Shown: positions 43,491-55,700, numbered from the stretch's first letter. The stretch: DNA of 64,000 nucleotides from Streptomyces europaeiscabiei (GCF_036346855.1 NZ_CP107841.1:4220001-4284000), one strand, 5' to 3'. A program made the numbers and translations. Notes: generated by a model from the sequence alone, not told the origin.

Positions 43491-44876
43491 TCAGGAGGCC
43501 TTGGCCTTCTCCTCGGTCTTGGCCGGGGCCGCGGAGACCGGCGCCGGCTTGGCCGCCTCGTAGAACTCCTCGCGGGGAGTCTCGATGGCGCCCAGGGAGA
43601 CGACCTCGCGCTTGAGGAACATCGCGAGGGTCCAGTCTGCGAAGACGCGGATCTTGCGGTTCCAGGTCGGCATCGCGAGGCCGTGGTAGCCACGGTGCAT
43701 GTACCAGGCGAGACGGCCCTTGAGCTTGATCTTCATCTTGCCCATGACGATCATCGCGACACCCTTGTGGAGGCCGAGGCCCGCCACCGCACCCTTGTTG
43801 GAGTGCGCGTACTCCTTCTGCGGGAAGCCCCGCATACCGGAGACCACGTTGTCGCCGAGGACCTTCGCCTGACGCAGCGCGTGCTGCGCGTTCGGCGGGC
43901 ACCAGGCGTTCTCGACACCGGCCTTGCGGGCGGCGACGTCCGGGACCTGGGCGTTGTCGCCCGCGGTCCAGATGTAGTCGGTGCCGGTGACCTGGAGGGT
44001 CGGCTGGGCGTCCACGTGACCGCGGGGGCCGAGCGGCAGGCCGTAGCGCGAGAGGACCGGGTTCGGCTTGACGCCGGCGGTCCAGACGATCGTGTTGGAG
44101 TCGACCTCGAGTCCGTTCTTCAGCACCACGTGGCCGTCGACGCAGGAGTCCATGGAGGTGTTGAGGTAGACCTCGACCCCACGGCCCTCCAGGTGCTCCT
44201 TGCCGTAACTGCCGAGCTTCGGGCCGACCTCGGGGAGGATCTTGTCGGCGGCGTCGACGAGCACGAAGCGCATGTCCTCGCGGGACACGTTCTTGTAGTA
44301 TTTCGCGGCGTCGCGGGCCATGTCCTCGACCTCGCCGATGGTCTCCGCGCCGGCGAAGCCACCGCCCACGAAGACGAAGGTCAACGCCTTGCGGCGGACG
44401 TCCTCGTCGGTCGTGGAGTCGGCCTTGTCGAGCTGCTCGAGGACGTGGTTGCGCAGGCCGATGGCCTCCTCGATGCCCTTCATACCGATGCCCTGTTCGG
44501 CCAGGCCGGGGATCGGGAAGGTGCGGGAGACCGCGCCGAGCGCGATCACCAGGTAGTCGAAGGGCAGCTCGTACGCCTCGCCGACCAGCGGGGCGATCGT
44601 GGCGACCTTGCGGTCCTGGTCGATGGTGGTGACCCGACCGGTGAGGACCTCCGCCTTCGGCAGCACGCGTCGCAGCGGGACGACGACGTGCCGGGGGGAG
44701 ATGCTGCCGGCGGCGGCTTCGGGGAGGAAGGGCTGGTAGGTCATGTACGACCGGGGGTCGACGACCGTGACGGTCGCCTCGCCGTAGCGCATCTTCTTGA
44801 GGATGCGCCGAGCTGCGTACAGGCCTACGTACCCACCGCCTACTACGAGGATCCTGGGACGCTCCGTGGTGCTCAT
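43491..44876 (-). CDS. ndh: Type II NADH:quinone oxidoreductase
   Basis: 461 residues from the ATG at 44876. Single-subunit FAD enzyme that passes electrons from NADH to menaquinone without pumping protons. FAD site ILVVGGGYVGLYAARRILKK, FDYLVIALGA, NADH site FVFVGGGFAGAETIGEVEDM, FAD-binding YIWTAGDNAQVPD and a C-terminal amphipathic membrane-binding part (LKGRLAWYMHRGYHGLAMP). The Ala/Lys-rich tail (AAPAKTEEKAKAS) is typical of the actinomycete protein. A Rex-like operator lies upstream at 45185. Confidence 0.93.
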   Translation of the reverse strand: MSTTERPRILVVGGGYVGLYAARRILKKMRYGEATVTVVDPRSYMTYQPFLPEAAAGSISPRHVVVPLRRVLPKAEVLTGRVTTIDQDRKVATIAPLVGEAYELPFDYLVIALGAVSRTFPIPGLAEQGIGMKGIEEAIGLRNHVLEQLDKADSTTDEDVRRKALTFVFVGGGFAGAETIGEVEDMARDAAKYYKNVSREDMRFVLVDAADKILPEVGPKLGSYGKEHLEGRGVEVYLNTSMDSCVDGHVVLKNGLEVDSNTIVWTAGVKPNPVLSRYGLPLGPRGHVDAQPTLQVTGTDYIWTAGDNAQVPDVAARKAGVENAWCPPNAQHALRQAKVLGDNVVSGMRGFPQKEYAHSNKGAVAGLGLHKGVAMIVMGKMKIKLKGRLAWYMHRGYHGLAMPTWNRKIRVFADWTLAMFLKREVVSLGAIETPREEFYEAAKPAPVSAAPAKTEEKAKAS

Positions 44877-45184
44877 GCCATCGAGTATGTACCCGCCATC
44901 CGGGGGTCGCTCGTGCGCCCCTTCACAAGCTTCTTCACACCCTCTGCTACACTGCGCGGCCCTCATGTCGCAGGTCATGGTGGACCAGGGGAACCGACCT
45001 GCGTGAATGACCGATGTCAAGGCCGCGTGAACTGCCGTTCCGGGCCCGCGAACCCTCTGAACCACCCTCTGGTTTCACACGGACGAGACCCCCGGGAAGA
45101 CCCTTCGGGGAAGCCCCGTTGACCCCCCGGAGCCCTCGAAGGCTCTGCGGAGCCTCAAAACATCGCTCAACAGGGCTGATTCTC

Positions 45185-45202
45185 TTGTGAAGAACTTCAC
45201 GA
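45185..45202. promoter_or_regulatory. Rex-like operator upstream of ndh
   Basis: TTGTGAA-GAAC-TTCACGA matches the Rex operator TTGTGAA-N4-TTCACAA at 13 of 14 conserved bases. Rex represses respiration genes when the NADH/NAD+ ratio is low, and ndh is the next gene on this side, 309 bp away. A further pair of TTCACA words (44923-44938) lies nearer the gene. The 494-bp gap 44877-45370 has no gene. Confidence 0.65.
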
Positions 45203-45370
45203 AGTTTCTCGACGGCTGTTCGGCGAGGGGTGCCGAGACACCCCTCGGGTGCGCTCATACGTTATCCGAACAGCTCAAGCGAGACTACCGGCGAGTAGTA
45301 AACACTCGCTCACAAGCGCCGCCGGGCGACGGGGAGAGCCCCGGAACCCACCCGGAATCCCACGCCTCGC

Positions 45371-46312
45371 TCAAGCCACGGACCAGGCGATTCCATCCAG
45401 AATGTCGTGTTCGCTCACCACGACCTCCGCCGCGCCGATCCGTTCCATGATCGAGACGAGGACGAGGGCGCCCGCCGCGATCACGTCCACGCGCCCGGGG
45501 TGCATCGACGGCACCGCCCCCCGCTCGGCGTGCGTCGACCGCACCAGCCACTCGGTGATCTCCCGGACGCGGTCGCAGGAGACCCGGGAGTGGTGGATGG
45601 CCACCGAGTCGTACGCGGGCAGATCCTGGGCGATCGCGGACAGGGTGGTCACCGAACCGGCGAGCCCGACCAGGGTGTGCGCCTCCCGCAGGGGGACGTC
45701 CCGCTCGGCGAGGTCCAGCGCGGCTTCGATGTCGGCGCGGATCGCGGCGATCTGCTCCGGCCGCGGCGGATCGGACACGACCCCGTCCCGGACGAGGTGC
45801 CGCTCGGTCAGCCGTACGCAGCCGATGTCCACGGAGCGGGCGCCGCGCACGTGGTCGTCGCCGACGACGAACTCGGTGGAGCCGCCGCCGATGTCCACGA
45901 CCAGGTACGGCCTGGCGAGGTCGGCACGCCCCTTCAGCTCCTTGGTCGCTCCGGTGAAGGAGAACTCGGCCTCCTGGTCACCGGAGATCACCTCGGGCTC
46001 GACACCGAGGATGTCGAACACCCCGCGGACGAACTCGTCCCGGTTCTCGGCGTCACGGGAGGCGGAGGTGGCCACGAAGCGGACCCGCTCGGCGCCGAGT
46101 TCCTTGATGGCCGCCGCGTACTCCCGGCAGGCCGCGAAGGTCCGCTCCAGCGCCTCGGGGGCCAGCCGGCCCGTACGGTCGACGCCCTGGCCGAGCCGGA
46201 CGATGGTCATGCGACGGTCCAGCTCGACGAGTTCGCCGGTGGCCGGGTCGGCGTCGGCGACGAGGAGCCGGATGGAGTTCGTACCGCAGTCGACGGCGGC
46301 GACCCGGGTCAC
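45371..46312 (-). CDS. ppx: Ppx/GppA exopolyphosphatase family protein
   Basis: 313 residues from the GTG at 46312, overlapping the upstream stop as GTGA. Actin-like ATPase fold: VAAVDCGTNSIRLLVADADP (phosphate loop), ATSASRDAENRDEFV, VDIGGGSTEFVVGDDHV (second loop) and GLAGSVTTLSAI. It hydrolyses polyphosphate or pppGpp. It lacks the C-terminal domain of the long E. coli enzymes, as in other actinobacteria. It is coupled to the DUF501 gene. Confidence 0.9.
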   Translation of the reverse strand: MTRVAAVDCGTNSIRLLVADADPATGELVELDRRMTIVRLGQGVDRTGRLAPEALERTFAACREYAAAIKELGAERVRFVATSASRDAENRDEFVRGVFDILGVEPEVISGDQEAEFSFTGATKELKGRADLARPYLVVDIGGGSTEFVVGDDHVRGARSVDIGCVRLTERHLVRDGVVSDPPRPEQIAAIRADIEAALDLAERDVPLREAHTLVGLAGSVTTLSAIAQDLPAYDSVAIHHSRVSCDRVREITEWLVRSTHAERGAVPSMHPGRVDVIAAGALVLVSIMERIGAAEVVVSEHDILDGIAWSVA

Positions 46313-46851
46313 TGGTCGTCCTCCTTCGCGGGCTCGGTCGCGGACACCACGCACGGGCCCTTCGCCCACCACTCCGGCAGCATCGCGATCGCCTCGTCGC
46401 CCAGCGGGTTGACGCCGGGACCGGCGGCCAGCGAGTGCCCGACGAGGACGTGCAGGCACTTCACGCGGTCCGGCATGCCACCCGCGCTCGGGAAGCCCTC
46501 CAGGACCTCGATCTCGTCCCGGCGGGCGATGTAGTCCTCGTGCGCGGCCCGGTACGCGGCGGCCAGCTCGGGGTCCGTCGCCAACCGCTGCGTCATCTCC
46601 TTCATCACGCCGTTCGCCTCCAGCGTGCCGATCGCGGAGGCCGCGCGCGGGCACGTCAGGTAGTACGTCGTGGGGAAGGGCGTTCCGTCCGGCAGGCGCG
46701 GCGCCGTCTCGACGACGTCCGGCTGCCCGCACGGGCAGCGGTGCGCGATCGCGCGCAGCCCACGCGGCGGGCGCCCGAGCTGCTGCTGGAAGGCCTCGAC
46801 GTCGGCGTCGGTCGGCTCGGTGCGCGGGGTGGTCGGCGGAGGGGTCTGCAT
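46309..46851 (-). CDS. DUF501-family protein
   Basis: 180 residues from the ATG at 46851. EAFQQQLGRPPRGLRAIAHR, CPCGQPDVVETAPRLPDGTP, FPTTYYLTCPRAASAIGTLE and SAGGMPDRVKCLHVLVGHSL are the conserved blocks of DUF501. The CPCG and CP/CLH cysteines look like a metal site. The gene is found with ppx, divIC and eno across actinobacteria, so a shared housekeeping role is likely. Function unknown. Confidence 0.88.
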   Translation of the reverse strand: MQTPPPTTPRTEPTDADVEAFQQQLGRPPRGLRAIAHRCPCGQPDVVETAPRLPDGTPFPTTYYLTCPRAASAIGTLEANGVMKEMTQRLATDPELAAAYRAAHEDYIARRDEIEVLEGFPSAGGMPDRVKCLHVLVGHSLAAGPGVNPLGDEAIAMLPEWWAKGPCVVSATEPAKEDDQ

Positions 46852-46908
46852 AACCTGCTACTCAAGTCCTCGGTGTGGCTCATCGGTTCACGGTCACGGG
46901 GCGGCCGT

Positions 46909-47391
46909 TCAGCTGTCGGCGGCGTCGGCCTTGTCGACCCCGTCCCAGACATTGGTGTACCAGGGGCGGTCGGCCGCCCCCTGCGTCGTACGGGACTGCT
47001 TCGCGGCGTCCGGGTCGATCATGGTGTAGCCGGTCTCGCCCGGCATCACATAGTGCAGCCGCTCCCGGATGCGTTGCTCGGCGTACGCGTCGTCCTGCCA
47101 GCGCGCCTTGAGGTCGCGCAACTCCTCGACCCGCTCGCGCGCCTCCTGGCGCTGCCGCTGCATGTCGGCGATGTCGGCGCGCTGGGAGACGTACTGCCTT
47201 ATGGGATAGGCGAGCGCCACGATCATCGAGCAGAGGACGAGGGCGAGCAGCGCGGCCCGGCCGGTCAGCCGGGAGCGGCGGGCCTGACGCTTGGTCTGGG
47301 AGCGGTAGACCCGGGCCGCCGTCTGCTCACCGAGCACCTTCAGCCGGGTCGCGGTGGAGAAACGGTCCCGGTCCCGGTCCTTCACGGCCAT
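46909..47391 (-). CDS. divIC: FtsB/DivIC-type septum formation protein
   Basis: 160 residues from the ATG at 47391. A basic cytoplasmic N-terminus (RSQTKRQARRSRLTG), one membrane helix (ALLALVLCSMIVALAYPIR) and a leucine-zipper-like coiled coil (SQRADIADMQRQRQEARERV) are followed by ERLHYVMPGETGYTMID. The YVMPGET motif is the conserved end of the DivIC/FtsB domain. It links FtsL and FtsQ at the division septum. Neighbouring enolase and ppx order is typical of actinobacteria. Confidence 0.9.
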   Translation of the reverse strand: MAVKDRDRDRFSTATRLKVLGEQTAARVYRSQTKRQARRSRLTGRAALLALVLCSMIVALAYPIRQYVSQRADIADMQRQRQEARERVEELRDLKARWQDDAYAEQRIRERLHYVMPGETGYTMIDPDAAKQSRTTQGAADRPWYTNVWDGVDKADAADS

Positions 47392-47425
47392 GTCCCGTTT
47401 CCCCTTCTTCTCCTGCGTGCACGTG

Positions 47426-47470
47426 CGTACGTCCCCGCACACGGTACGGGACCGAGTACGGGGACGTACG
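47426..47470 (-). terminator. Inverted repeat between eno and divIC
   Basis: CGTACGTCCCC (47426-47436) and GGGGACGTACG (47460-47470) are 11-bp arms around a 23-bp loop that contains related GTAC words. It may attenuate read-through from eno into divIC. Confidence 0.5.
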
Positions 47471-47502
47471 TACGACGCTTCCTACTTGCCGTCCTGCTGC
47501 TG

Positions 47503-50182
<2,680 letters not shown>

Positions 50183-50325
50183 GACCGGAAGGGCCCGCTG
50201 TGGCGAGCGGTCACGACCGTAAACAGGTGATTGCCCGAATTTCAAAGACGATCAGGGGGTCTGTGATTCATCTCCCACCTAGATCAAAACGGGCATTCAG
50301 TGTCGAACCGTGACCTGAACTGTCG

Positions 50326-51372
50326 CTACTTTTCGCCCGTTTCGACACCGACTTCGAGGGTCTGACCGGGAAGGATAAGGTCCGGGTCAGTTCCGACCGT
50401 GCCCTCGTTCTCGGCGTACAGGTCCCGCCACCCGCCACCCAGGCCGAGCGAGTTCACGATGCCCGTCAGACTGTCGCCCACCTGGACGGTGTACGCGCCG
50501 TCCGCGACCTCACGCGCCGCGTCGCCGCCACGGGAGGCGTGACGGCCGGAGGAGGCGGAGTCGGTGCGGGAGTCGTCGGTCGCGCCCGCATCGGCGTCGG
50601 CGTCCGAGTCGGCGCCCTCGTCGGCGCTGGCGCCGCGGTGACGGCCGGCGCCGCTGTCGCTGTCATCGGCAGCCGAAGAGCCGTCACTCCGGCTTGAATC
50701 GTCCGGGTCTTCACCGCCGGAGGCCGTGGAGTCGCCCGAGCCGGTGCCGGTGCCGGTTTCCGCCTTGGTGGAACCTTCGGGGGCATTCACGGACGAGTCC
50801 GACGAGTCCGACGATTTGCCCGATCCGTCGGCCCGGCCCGAGTCGGTCGAGTCGACGGAGTCGCCCGCCTTGGCCGAGTCGGTCGAGTCGGTTGACTTGG
50901 ATGAATCCGACAAACCGGACGAGTCAAGGGAGTCGGAGGAACTGTCGGAGCTCGCCGAGTCGCCCGCGACACCCGTGTCCACGTCGGCGGAACCGGAGTC
51001 GCCGCCGAGGTTGTGGAGCAGTCCGCAGGTGGACCAGACGCCGACGCCCTGGTCGGCGAGCACCTTCTCGGCGACCGCTATCTGCTGCGAACGGCTGGCC
51101 TGGTCGGCGGTCGTCGCGTAGTCGAGGCCGCCGTACTTCTCCCAGTTCGCCTGGGTCAGCTGGAGGCCGCCGTAGCGCTCGTTCCCGGTGTCCGCGCTCC
51201 AGGAGCCACCGCTCTCGCACTCCGCCACCTGGTCCCAGGTGGTTCCGCTGGCCGCACTCGCGCCGGTGGCGCCGAGGAGTGGGATCGCGATGGCCGATCC
51301 GGTCACTCCGGCCGCGACGAGGAGAGCAGGAGCCTGACGGGGGCGACGGTGACGACCGTTCCCGGAGAGCAT
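50326..51372 (-). CDS. Second resuscitation-promoting factor with Ser/Asp-rich linker and LysM
   Basis: 348 residues from the ATG at 51372. After a signal peptide (about 10-40, ending ASAAS) comes an Rpf domain (TTWDQVAECESGGSWSADTG with catalytic Glu, RYGGLQLTQANWEKYGG). About 155 residues of extremely acidic Ser/Asp repeats (SDSSSDSLDSSGLSDSS and related) follow, then a LysM-like domain (about 295-348, YTVQVGDSLTGIVNSLGLGG to PDLILPGQTLEVG). The acidic linker is far longer than in RpfA. The gene has no ydaO element upstream, so it is controlled differently from rpfA. In Streptomyces this position corresponds to rpfC. Confidence 0.88.
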   Translation of the reverse strand: MLSGNGRHRRPRQAPALLVAAGVTGSAIAIPLLGATGASAASGTTWDQVAECESGGSWSADTGNERYGGLQLTQANWEKYGGLDYATTADQASRSQQIAVAEKVLADQGVGVWSTCGLLHNLGGDSGSADVDTGVAGDSASSDSSSDSLDSSGLSDSSKSTDSTDSAKAGDSVDSTDSGRADGSGKSSDSSDSSVNAPEGSTKAETGTGTGSGDSTASGGEDPDDSSRSDGSSAADDSDSGAGRHRGASADEGADSDADADAGATDDSRTDSASSGRHASRGGDAAREVADGAYTVQVGDSLTGIVNSLGLGGGWRDLYAENEGTVGTDPDLILPGQTLEVGVETGEK

Positions 51373-51566
51373 GCGGTTGCCTTTCACACGACAGCAGTGG
51401 CCCGTGCGACGGGCACGGTGCCCCCTTCGCACTGACGTGTGAACGTATCGGCAGTCGATCAGTTGTCACAAGTTAATGCAGCGCAGATCACGTGAAGATC
51501 ACAGAGTTGAGGGAGCGTCATCTTCTGGCGCGGAATGGGGTACTGCTACGGGCCGCCCGGATACCG

Positions 51567-52874
51567 CTACGTACCGCTCACAGGCGGCTTCTGCGGGGTG
51601 AATTCCACCGGAAGCGTGCGCAACCCCCGCATGATGAGACCTCCTCGCCACCTCAAATCGGCTGAATCCCCTGCGAGTCGCAGGTCTGGGAGGCGAGTGA
51701 GGAGCGTCGCCAGCGCGGTCTGGCCTTCGAGGCGGGCGAGTGGGGCGCCCAGGCAGTAGTGGATGCCGTGGCCGTACCCGAGGTGCTGGTTGTCACGGCG
51801 GGAGAGGTCGAGGGTGTCGGGGTCCTCGAAGCGGGCCGGGTCGCGGTCGGCCGCCGCGAGTACGACGAGGACGGGGTCGCCGGGGGCGATGTCCTGCCCG
51901 CCGATCGTCAGGGGCTGGGCCGCGAAGCGCCAGGTGGCCAGTTCGACGGGGCCGTCGTAGCGGAGGAGTTCCTCGACGCCGGTTTCGAGCAGCGCGGTTT
52001 CCCGGGCGGCGAGGGAGGCCTGGAGGCGGGCGCGCTGTTCGGGGTGGGTGAGGAGGGCGTACGTGCCGTTGCCGATCAGGTTGACGGTCGTCTCGAACCC
52101 GGCGAACAGCAGGATGAACGCCATCGCCGCGGCCTCGTTCTCGGTGAGGTGCTCACCGTGGTCGGAGGCGCGGATGAGCGCGGAGATGAGGTCCTCGCCG
52201 GGCGCGGGGTGCTCGGTGAGAGCTTCCCGCTTGCGGTGGATGAGGTCGGCGAGATAGCCGCGCATCTTCTTCACCGACCGCGCGACGCCGCCACGCGGGC
52301 CACCGCCGTGCCGGATCATCATCCCCGCCCAGTCCCGGAAGTCGTCCTGGTCCTCCCGGGGGACGCCGAGCATGTCGCAGATCGCGTAGATGGGGAGGGG
52401 GAAGGCGAACTCGTGGATGAGGTCGGCCTCGCCCTTGTCCACGAACCGGTCGATGAGCTGATCGGTCAGTTCCTGGACCCGGGGCGCGAACTCGGCGACC
52501 CGGCGGGGCGTGAACGCCTTGGAGACGAGACGGCGGAGTCGGGTGTGATCCGGCGGATCGATGTTCAGCAGATGCGTCATCAACTCTGCCTTGCGCTCAC
52601 CGGGGATACCCGTCTTCCCCTTGGCGTGCGCCGGCTCGTCGTGATGTGCCGGGTTCTTCGACAGGCGCCCGTCGGCGAGCGCCTGCTTCGCGTCGCTGTG
52701 GCGGGTGACCAGCCAGGCCTCCACACCACTGGGGAGGCGCGTCCTGTGCACGGGGGCATGCTCTCGGAGCCAGGCGTACGCCGGGTAGGGGTTGGTGGCG
52801 AACTCCCAGGTGAAGAGATCGGGCGCGCCGGTTCCCGTGGGGGTGGCGGAGGTGGATGCGGGCTGGTTGGTCAC
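51567..52874 (-). CDS. Cytochrome P450
   Basis: 435 residues from the GTG at 52874, overlapping the upstream stop as GTGA. Class I bacterial P450. I-helix AFILLFAGFETTVNLI (the oxygen-binding Thr is present), K-helix ELLRYDG with ExxR, and the haem loop LGYGHGIHYCLGAPLARLEG with the ligand Cys. The first aromatic of the loop is Tyr in place of the usual Phe, a common substitution. The substrate is unknown. It is co-transcribed with two housekeeping-like genes rather than with a biosynthetic cluster. Confidence 0.92.
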   Translation of the reverse strand: MTNQPASTSATPTGTGAPDLFTWEFATNPYPAYAWLREHAPVHRTRLPSGVEAWLVTRHSDAKQALADGRLSKNPAHHDEPAHAKGKTGIPGERKAELMTHLLNIDPPDHTRLRRLVSKAFTPRRVAEFAPRVQELTDQLIDRFVDKGEADLIHEFAFPLPIYAICDMLGVPREDQDDFRDWAGMMIRHGGGPRGGVARSVKKMRGYLADLIHRKREALTEHPAPGEDLISALIRASDHGEHLTENEAAAMAFILLFAGFETTVNLIGNGTYALLTHPEQRARLQASLAARETALLETGVEELLRYDGPVELATWRFAAQPLTIGGQDIAPGDPVLVVLAAADRDPARFEDPDTLDLSRRDNQHLGYGHGIHYCLGAPLARLEGQTALATLLTRLPDLRLAGDSADLRWRGGLIMRGLRTLPVEFTPQKPPVSGT

Positions 52875-53464
52875 TCGCCGACGGTATCGGGCCTTTCGGG
52901 GGCGCCCGGCCCTGTCCCCGGTACCCGGTCGGGCAGGAGCACGACGCGGGCGCTCACGGGGTCGAAGCCCAGTACCGCACAGTCGTCGGCGCCCTCCGGG
53001 CACATCAGGACCGGCTTGCCGAGGCGCCGGCCGAGGGAGCGCAGGAAGCCGCAGAACGCGTCGAGCCGGTCCTGGCCCTGGATCTCCCTCAGATCCACGT
53101 CGAAGTCGATCACCTCTTCGGAGTGGAAGCGGAAGATCGCCAGCATGTCCGCCACCGGCCAGACCCTCAGCTGGGAGCATTCGGCACCGAGTGGTCGCGC
53201 CAGTACGCGCGCGGCGCTCGGCAGCGCCGACGTCGTGGTGCCTTCGATGTACTCGTGCTTCCAGCCGCTCTCCGCGACGAGATCGCCAAGCGCCTGCCAG
53301 TCCTCCGCCGAGGCGTCCGGGACGTGCAGGTCCGGCAATGAACCCATCAGCTCCGGGTCGAAGATCTCCTTCACCTCGTCCCACAGCAGGTCTGGCTGCA
53401 GGTCTGGCTGCAGCTTTGGCAGCGGGCCCGGCAGCGGATCCGGGGGCGCGTCGTTCGTGGGCAT
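52871..53464 (-). CDS. Conserved hypothetical protein between mazG and P450
   Basis: 197 residues from the ATG at 53464, one base after the mazG stop. Visible blocks: EDWQALGDLVAESGWKHEYI, EGTTTSALPSAARVLARP, VWPVADMLAIFRFHSEEVID, FDVDLREIQGQDRLDAFCGF and VLGFDPVSARVVLLPDRVPG. Alpha-beta composition with no signal or membrane segment. Not a family I can name. Its coupling to the P450 suggests co-expression. Confidence 0.75.
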   Translation of the reverse strand: MPTNDAPPDPLPGPLPKLQPDLQPDLLWDEVKEIFDPELMGSLPDLHVPDASAEDWQALGDLVAESGWKHEYIEGTTTSALPSAARVLARPLGAECSQLRVWPVADMLAIFRFHSEEVIDFDVDLREIQGQDRLDAFCGFLRSLGRRLGKPVLMCPEGADDCAVLGFDPVSARVVLLPDRVPGTGPGAPERPDTVGE

Positions 53465-53465
53465 G

Positions 53466-54611
53466 TCAGCGAGTGAGGTCTCCGGTCCCGTCGCTCTCCT
53501 CTCCGCTCCTGTCGCTCTCTTCCTCGGTCTCCTCGGCCTCCTCGGCCGTCTTGTCCTTCGTCCCCGCGCCGACGCCTTCGGCGACGCGGATCGCCTCCCG
53601 GTACGCGCGGGCCGCTGCCCGTAGGGCCGCCTCGGGGTCGATGCCCTGGGACTCCGCCTGGGCGGCGAGGGTGAGGAGTTCGTAGCCGATGTCGCCGTCG
53701 GGGGGTATCGGGACGGCGAGGCCTGCGGTGCGGGCGCGGGAGGAGAGCTTGGCGGCGAGGGCGAGGCCGGGCTGACCGAGGGGTACGCCGTCGGTGACCG
53801 ACTCGCGCTGCTTCTCCACGGCCTTGGTGCGGAGCCAGTGCGCCTTGACCTCCTCCGGGGTCGTGGCCGTGGCGTCGCCGAAGACGTGCGGGTGGCGGTG
53901 GATGAGCTTGGTGACGATGCCGGCGGCCACGTCGTCGATGGAGAAGGGGGTGTCGGGGTCGTCCTCGGCGATGCGTGCGTGGAAGACGACCTGAAGGAGG
54001 ACGTCACCCAGTTCCTCGCGGAGTTCGTCGCGGTCGCCCTCCTCGATGGCCTCGACGAGTTCGTACGCTTCCTCGATGCCGTACTTGGCGAGGCCCTTGT
54101 GGGTCTGCTGGGAGGACCAGGGGCATTCGGCGCGGATCCGGTCCATCACCTGGATGAGGTCGAGGAGGCGGGCGCCGGGAAGGTCGTAGGAGGCGGGGAG
54201 GAGTTCCAGGGACGGCATCTGGACGCGGCCTGAGCCGGCGAGACGGGCCAGGCCGTCGGTGAGGCGGGGTTCGCCCTCGGCCGTGGCCACCACGACCACC
54301 GTGCGGTCGCCGGCGCAGATGTCGACCAGTTCGTCCGCCGCCGGGGTCGCCTGCTCCACCGTTATGCCGGCCTCGCGGAGATAGGGGAGCTGGGGGTGCG
54401 CCTCGTCCGCGCAGAGGACGCGATCCGCCCCGTGGAGCGCCTGCCAGGCCGGCCAGGAGAGCAGGCCTGGCGCGACACGGTGGCTGGTGGTGAGCAGGAC
54501 GACTCGGCCGGGGCCAGGGGTGGAGCCCGTGGTCTCGGGGGCCGTGCTCTCGGGGGCCGTGGTGGCGGATGCCGTGGTGGCGGAGGCGCCGTCGGGGCGG
54601 TTTGCGTTCAC
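53466..54611 (-). CDS. mazG: Nucleoside triphosphate pyrophosphohydrolase MazG, fused N-terminal domain
   Basis: 381 residues from the GTG at 54611. The C-terminal part (about 155-330) holds the MazG fold: LLDLIQVMDRIRAECPWSSQ, QTHKGLAKYGIEEAYELVEA, the EExxE..ExxD metal site in EEGDRDELREELGDVLLQVV, IDDVAAGIVTKLIHRHPHVF and ALAAKLSSRARTAG. The N-terminal 145 residues (RVVLLTTSHRVAPGLLSWPA) resemble the tetrapyrrole-methylase-like domain seen in YabN-type MazG proteins, degenerate here. The C-terminal tail is Glu/Asp-rich. It hydrolyses abnormal or excess NTPs. Confidence 0.9.
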   Translation of the reverse strand: MNANRPDGASATTASATTAPESTAPETTGSTPGPGRVVLLTTSHRVAPGLLSWPAWQALHGADRVLCADEAHPQLPYLREAGITVEQATPAADELVDICAGDRTVVVVATAEGEPRLTDGLARLAGSGRVQMPSLELLPASYDLPGARLLDLIQVMDRIRAECPWSSQQTHKGLAKYGIEEAYELVEAIEEGDRDELREELGDVLLQVVFHARIAEDDPDTPFSIDDVAAGIVTKLIHRHPHVFGDATATTPEEVKAHWLRTKAVEKQRESVTDGVPLGQPGLALAAKLSSRARTAGLAVPIPPDGDIGYELLTLAAQAESQGIDPEAALRAAARAYREAIRVAEGVGAGTKDKTAEEAEETEEESDRSGEESDGTGDLTR

Positions 54612-54808
54612 CCCACGAACGTAACCCACGTCACGGACGACCCCCGAAGTTATTCACAGGGCTGGGGGACGGGTTCATCCTCGCCCCCCTGCCGTGTCAT
54701 GTGGGCCGGTGTCCCGGGCGCCCGCCGAGTCATCCGTCCTGGGCGCCGGTGGCAAGCACCGGCCCCAGGCACGGGCCGTAGGCACCAGCCGTGGCCACCG
54801 GCCCGTCG

Positions 54809-55480
54809 CTACGCCGACTCCCTCGTCCCCGTCCCGGTGACTTCCTTCAGCCACGGTGTCTTGGCTTCCAGCAGGCCGACCCGGCCGGACGTCGGATCGA
54901 CGCCCCAGCTGCCGTAGCGGGGGTTGAGGTCCACGTCGAGCTTCTTCGAGGCCTCGGAGAGGGCCTTCCAGAAGACGGCGCCGCCCTCCTGGGTGTTGAG
55001 GTCGGCACCGACGGAGGCAGCGAGTTTCTGAACCTCGACGTCGCTGCGGAGGCTCTCCTCGAGCTGCTCCGGGGCGACGCTGTAGCGCTGCAGGTAGGCC
55101 GTTTCCAGGGCCTCGGCCCCGCCGGCCTCCGTTTCCAGGTCGGAACGGTACTTCTGGACCTCCTTGCGGGTGACGGTCACGTCGGCGTCCGCGAGCGCCC
55201 GGTCGAGGACCTTCTCCAGGACCATGCCGTTCAGGGTGTTGCGGGTGAGGGCGCTGGTCTGGGCGACGACCTGCTGGTACTGGTTCTGGTCCGTGCTGGC
55301 GGCGCGCTGGGCGGTGCGCACCTCGTTCACCCGGTTCTCCAGCTGCGCGACCGTGATCCGGTCGTCGCCCACGACGGCCGCCGCGCCGGGATGCGCATCG
55401 CTTCCGCAGGCGGTGAGGAGCGGGGACGCGGCGGCGATCGCTGCGGAGAAGAGGAGCGCGGTGCGACGGCGGCGGTGCAA
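54809..55480 (-). CDS. SurA-like N-terminal domain lipoprotein
   Basis: 223 residues from a TTG start at 55480, chosen because CGGGAGG precedes it by six bases and the protein then begins with RRRRTALLFSAAIAAASPLL and lipobox LTACGS. SurA_N-type chaperone domain: DDRITVAQLENRVNEVRTAQ, NTLNGMVLEKVLDRALADAD, VTVTRKEVQKYRSDLETEAG and VNPRYGSWGVDP-like sequence at the end (DLNPRYGSWGVDPTSGRVGL). No parvulin domain follows. It is probably a membrane-anchored folding helper outside the cell. Confidence 0.85.
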   Translation of the reverse strand: MHRRRRTALLFSAAIAAASPLLTACGSDAHPGAAAVVGDDRITVAQLENRVNEVRTAQRAASTDQNQYQQVVAQTSALTRNTLNGMVLEKVLDRALADADVTVTRKEVQKYRSDLETEAGGAEALETAYLQRYSVAPEQLEESLRSDVEVQKLAASVGADLNTQEGGAVFWKALSEASKKLDVDLNPRYGSWGVDPTSGRVGLLEAKTPWLKEVTGTGTRESA

Positions 55481-55700
55481 GTGGGCCTCCCGAGGAGATT
55501 GTGCGGCGGTGCACAAAGTCTTGCGGTGATCGATGTTAGGCAGTGGCCCTGCTCTCGGCCAGCCATTCGACCAACGATTCACGCCGACTTCGGGCACCGT
55601 CGCCCCGGGACCGTGCCACCACCGGCCCTCGGGCGCGGCCGCTCCGGCTGCGGCGCGGCCCAGGTACCCGCCCGGCGTCGGACGGCGGTCGTCCCCCGAT

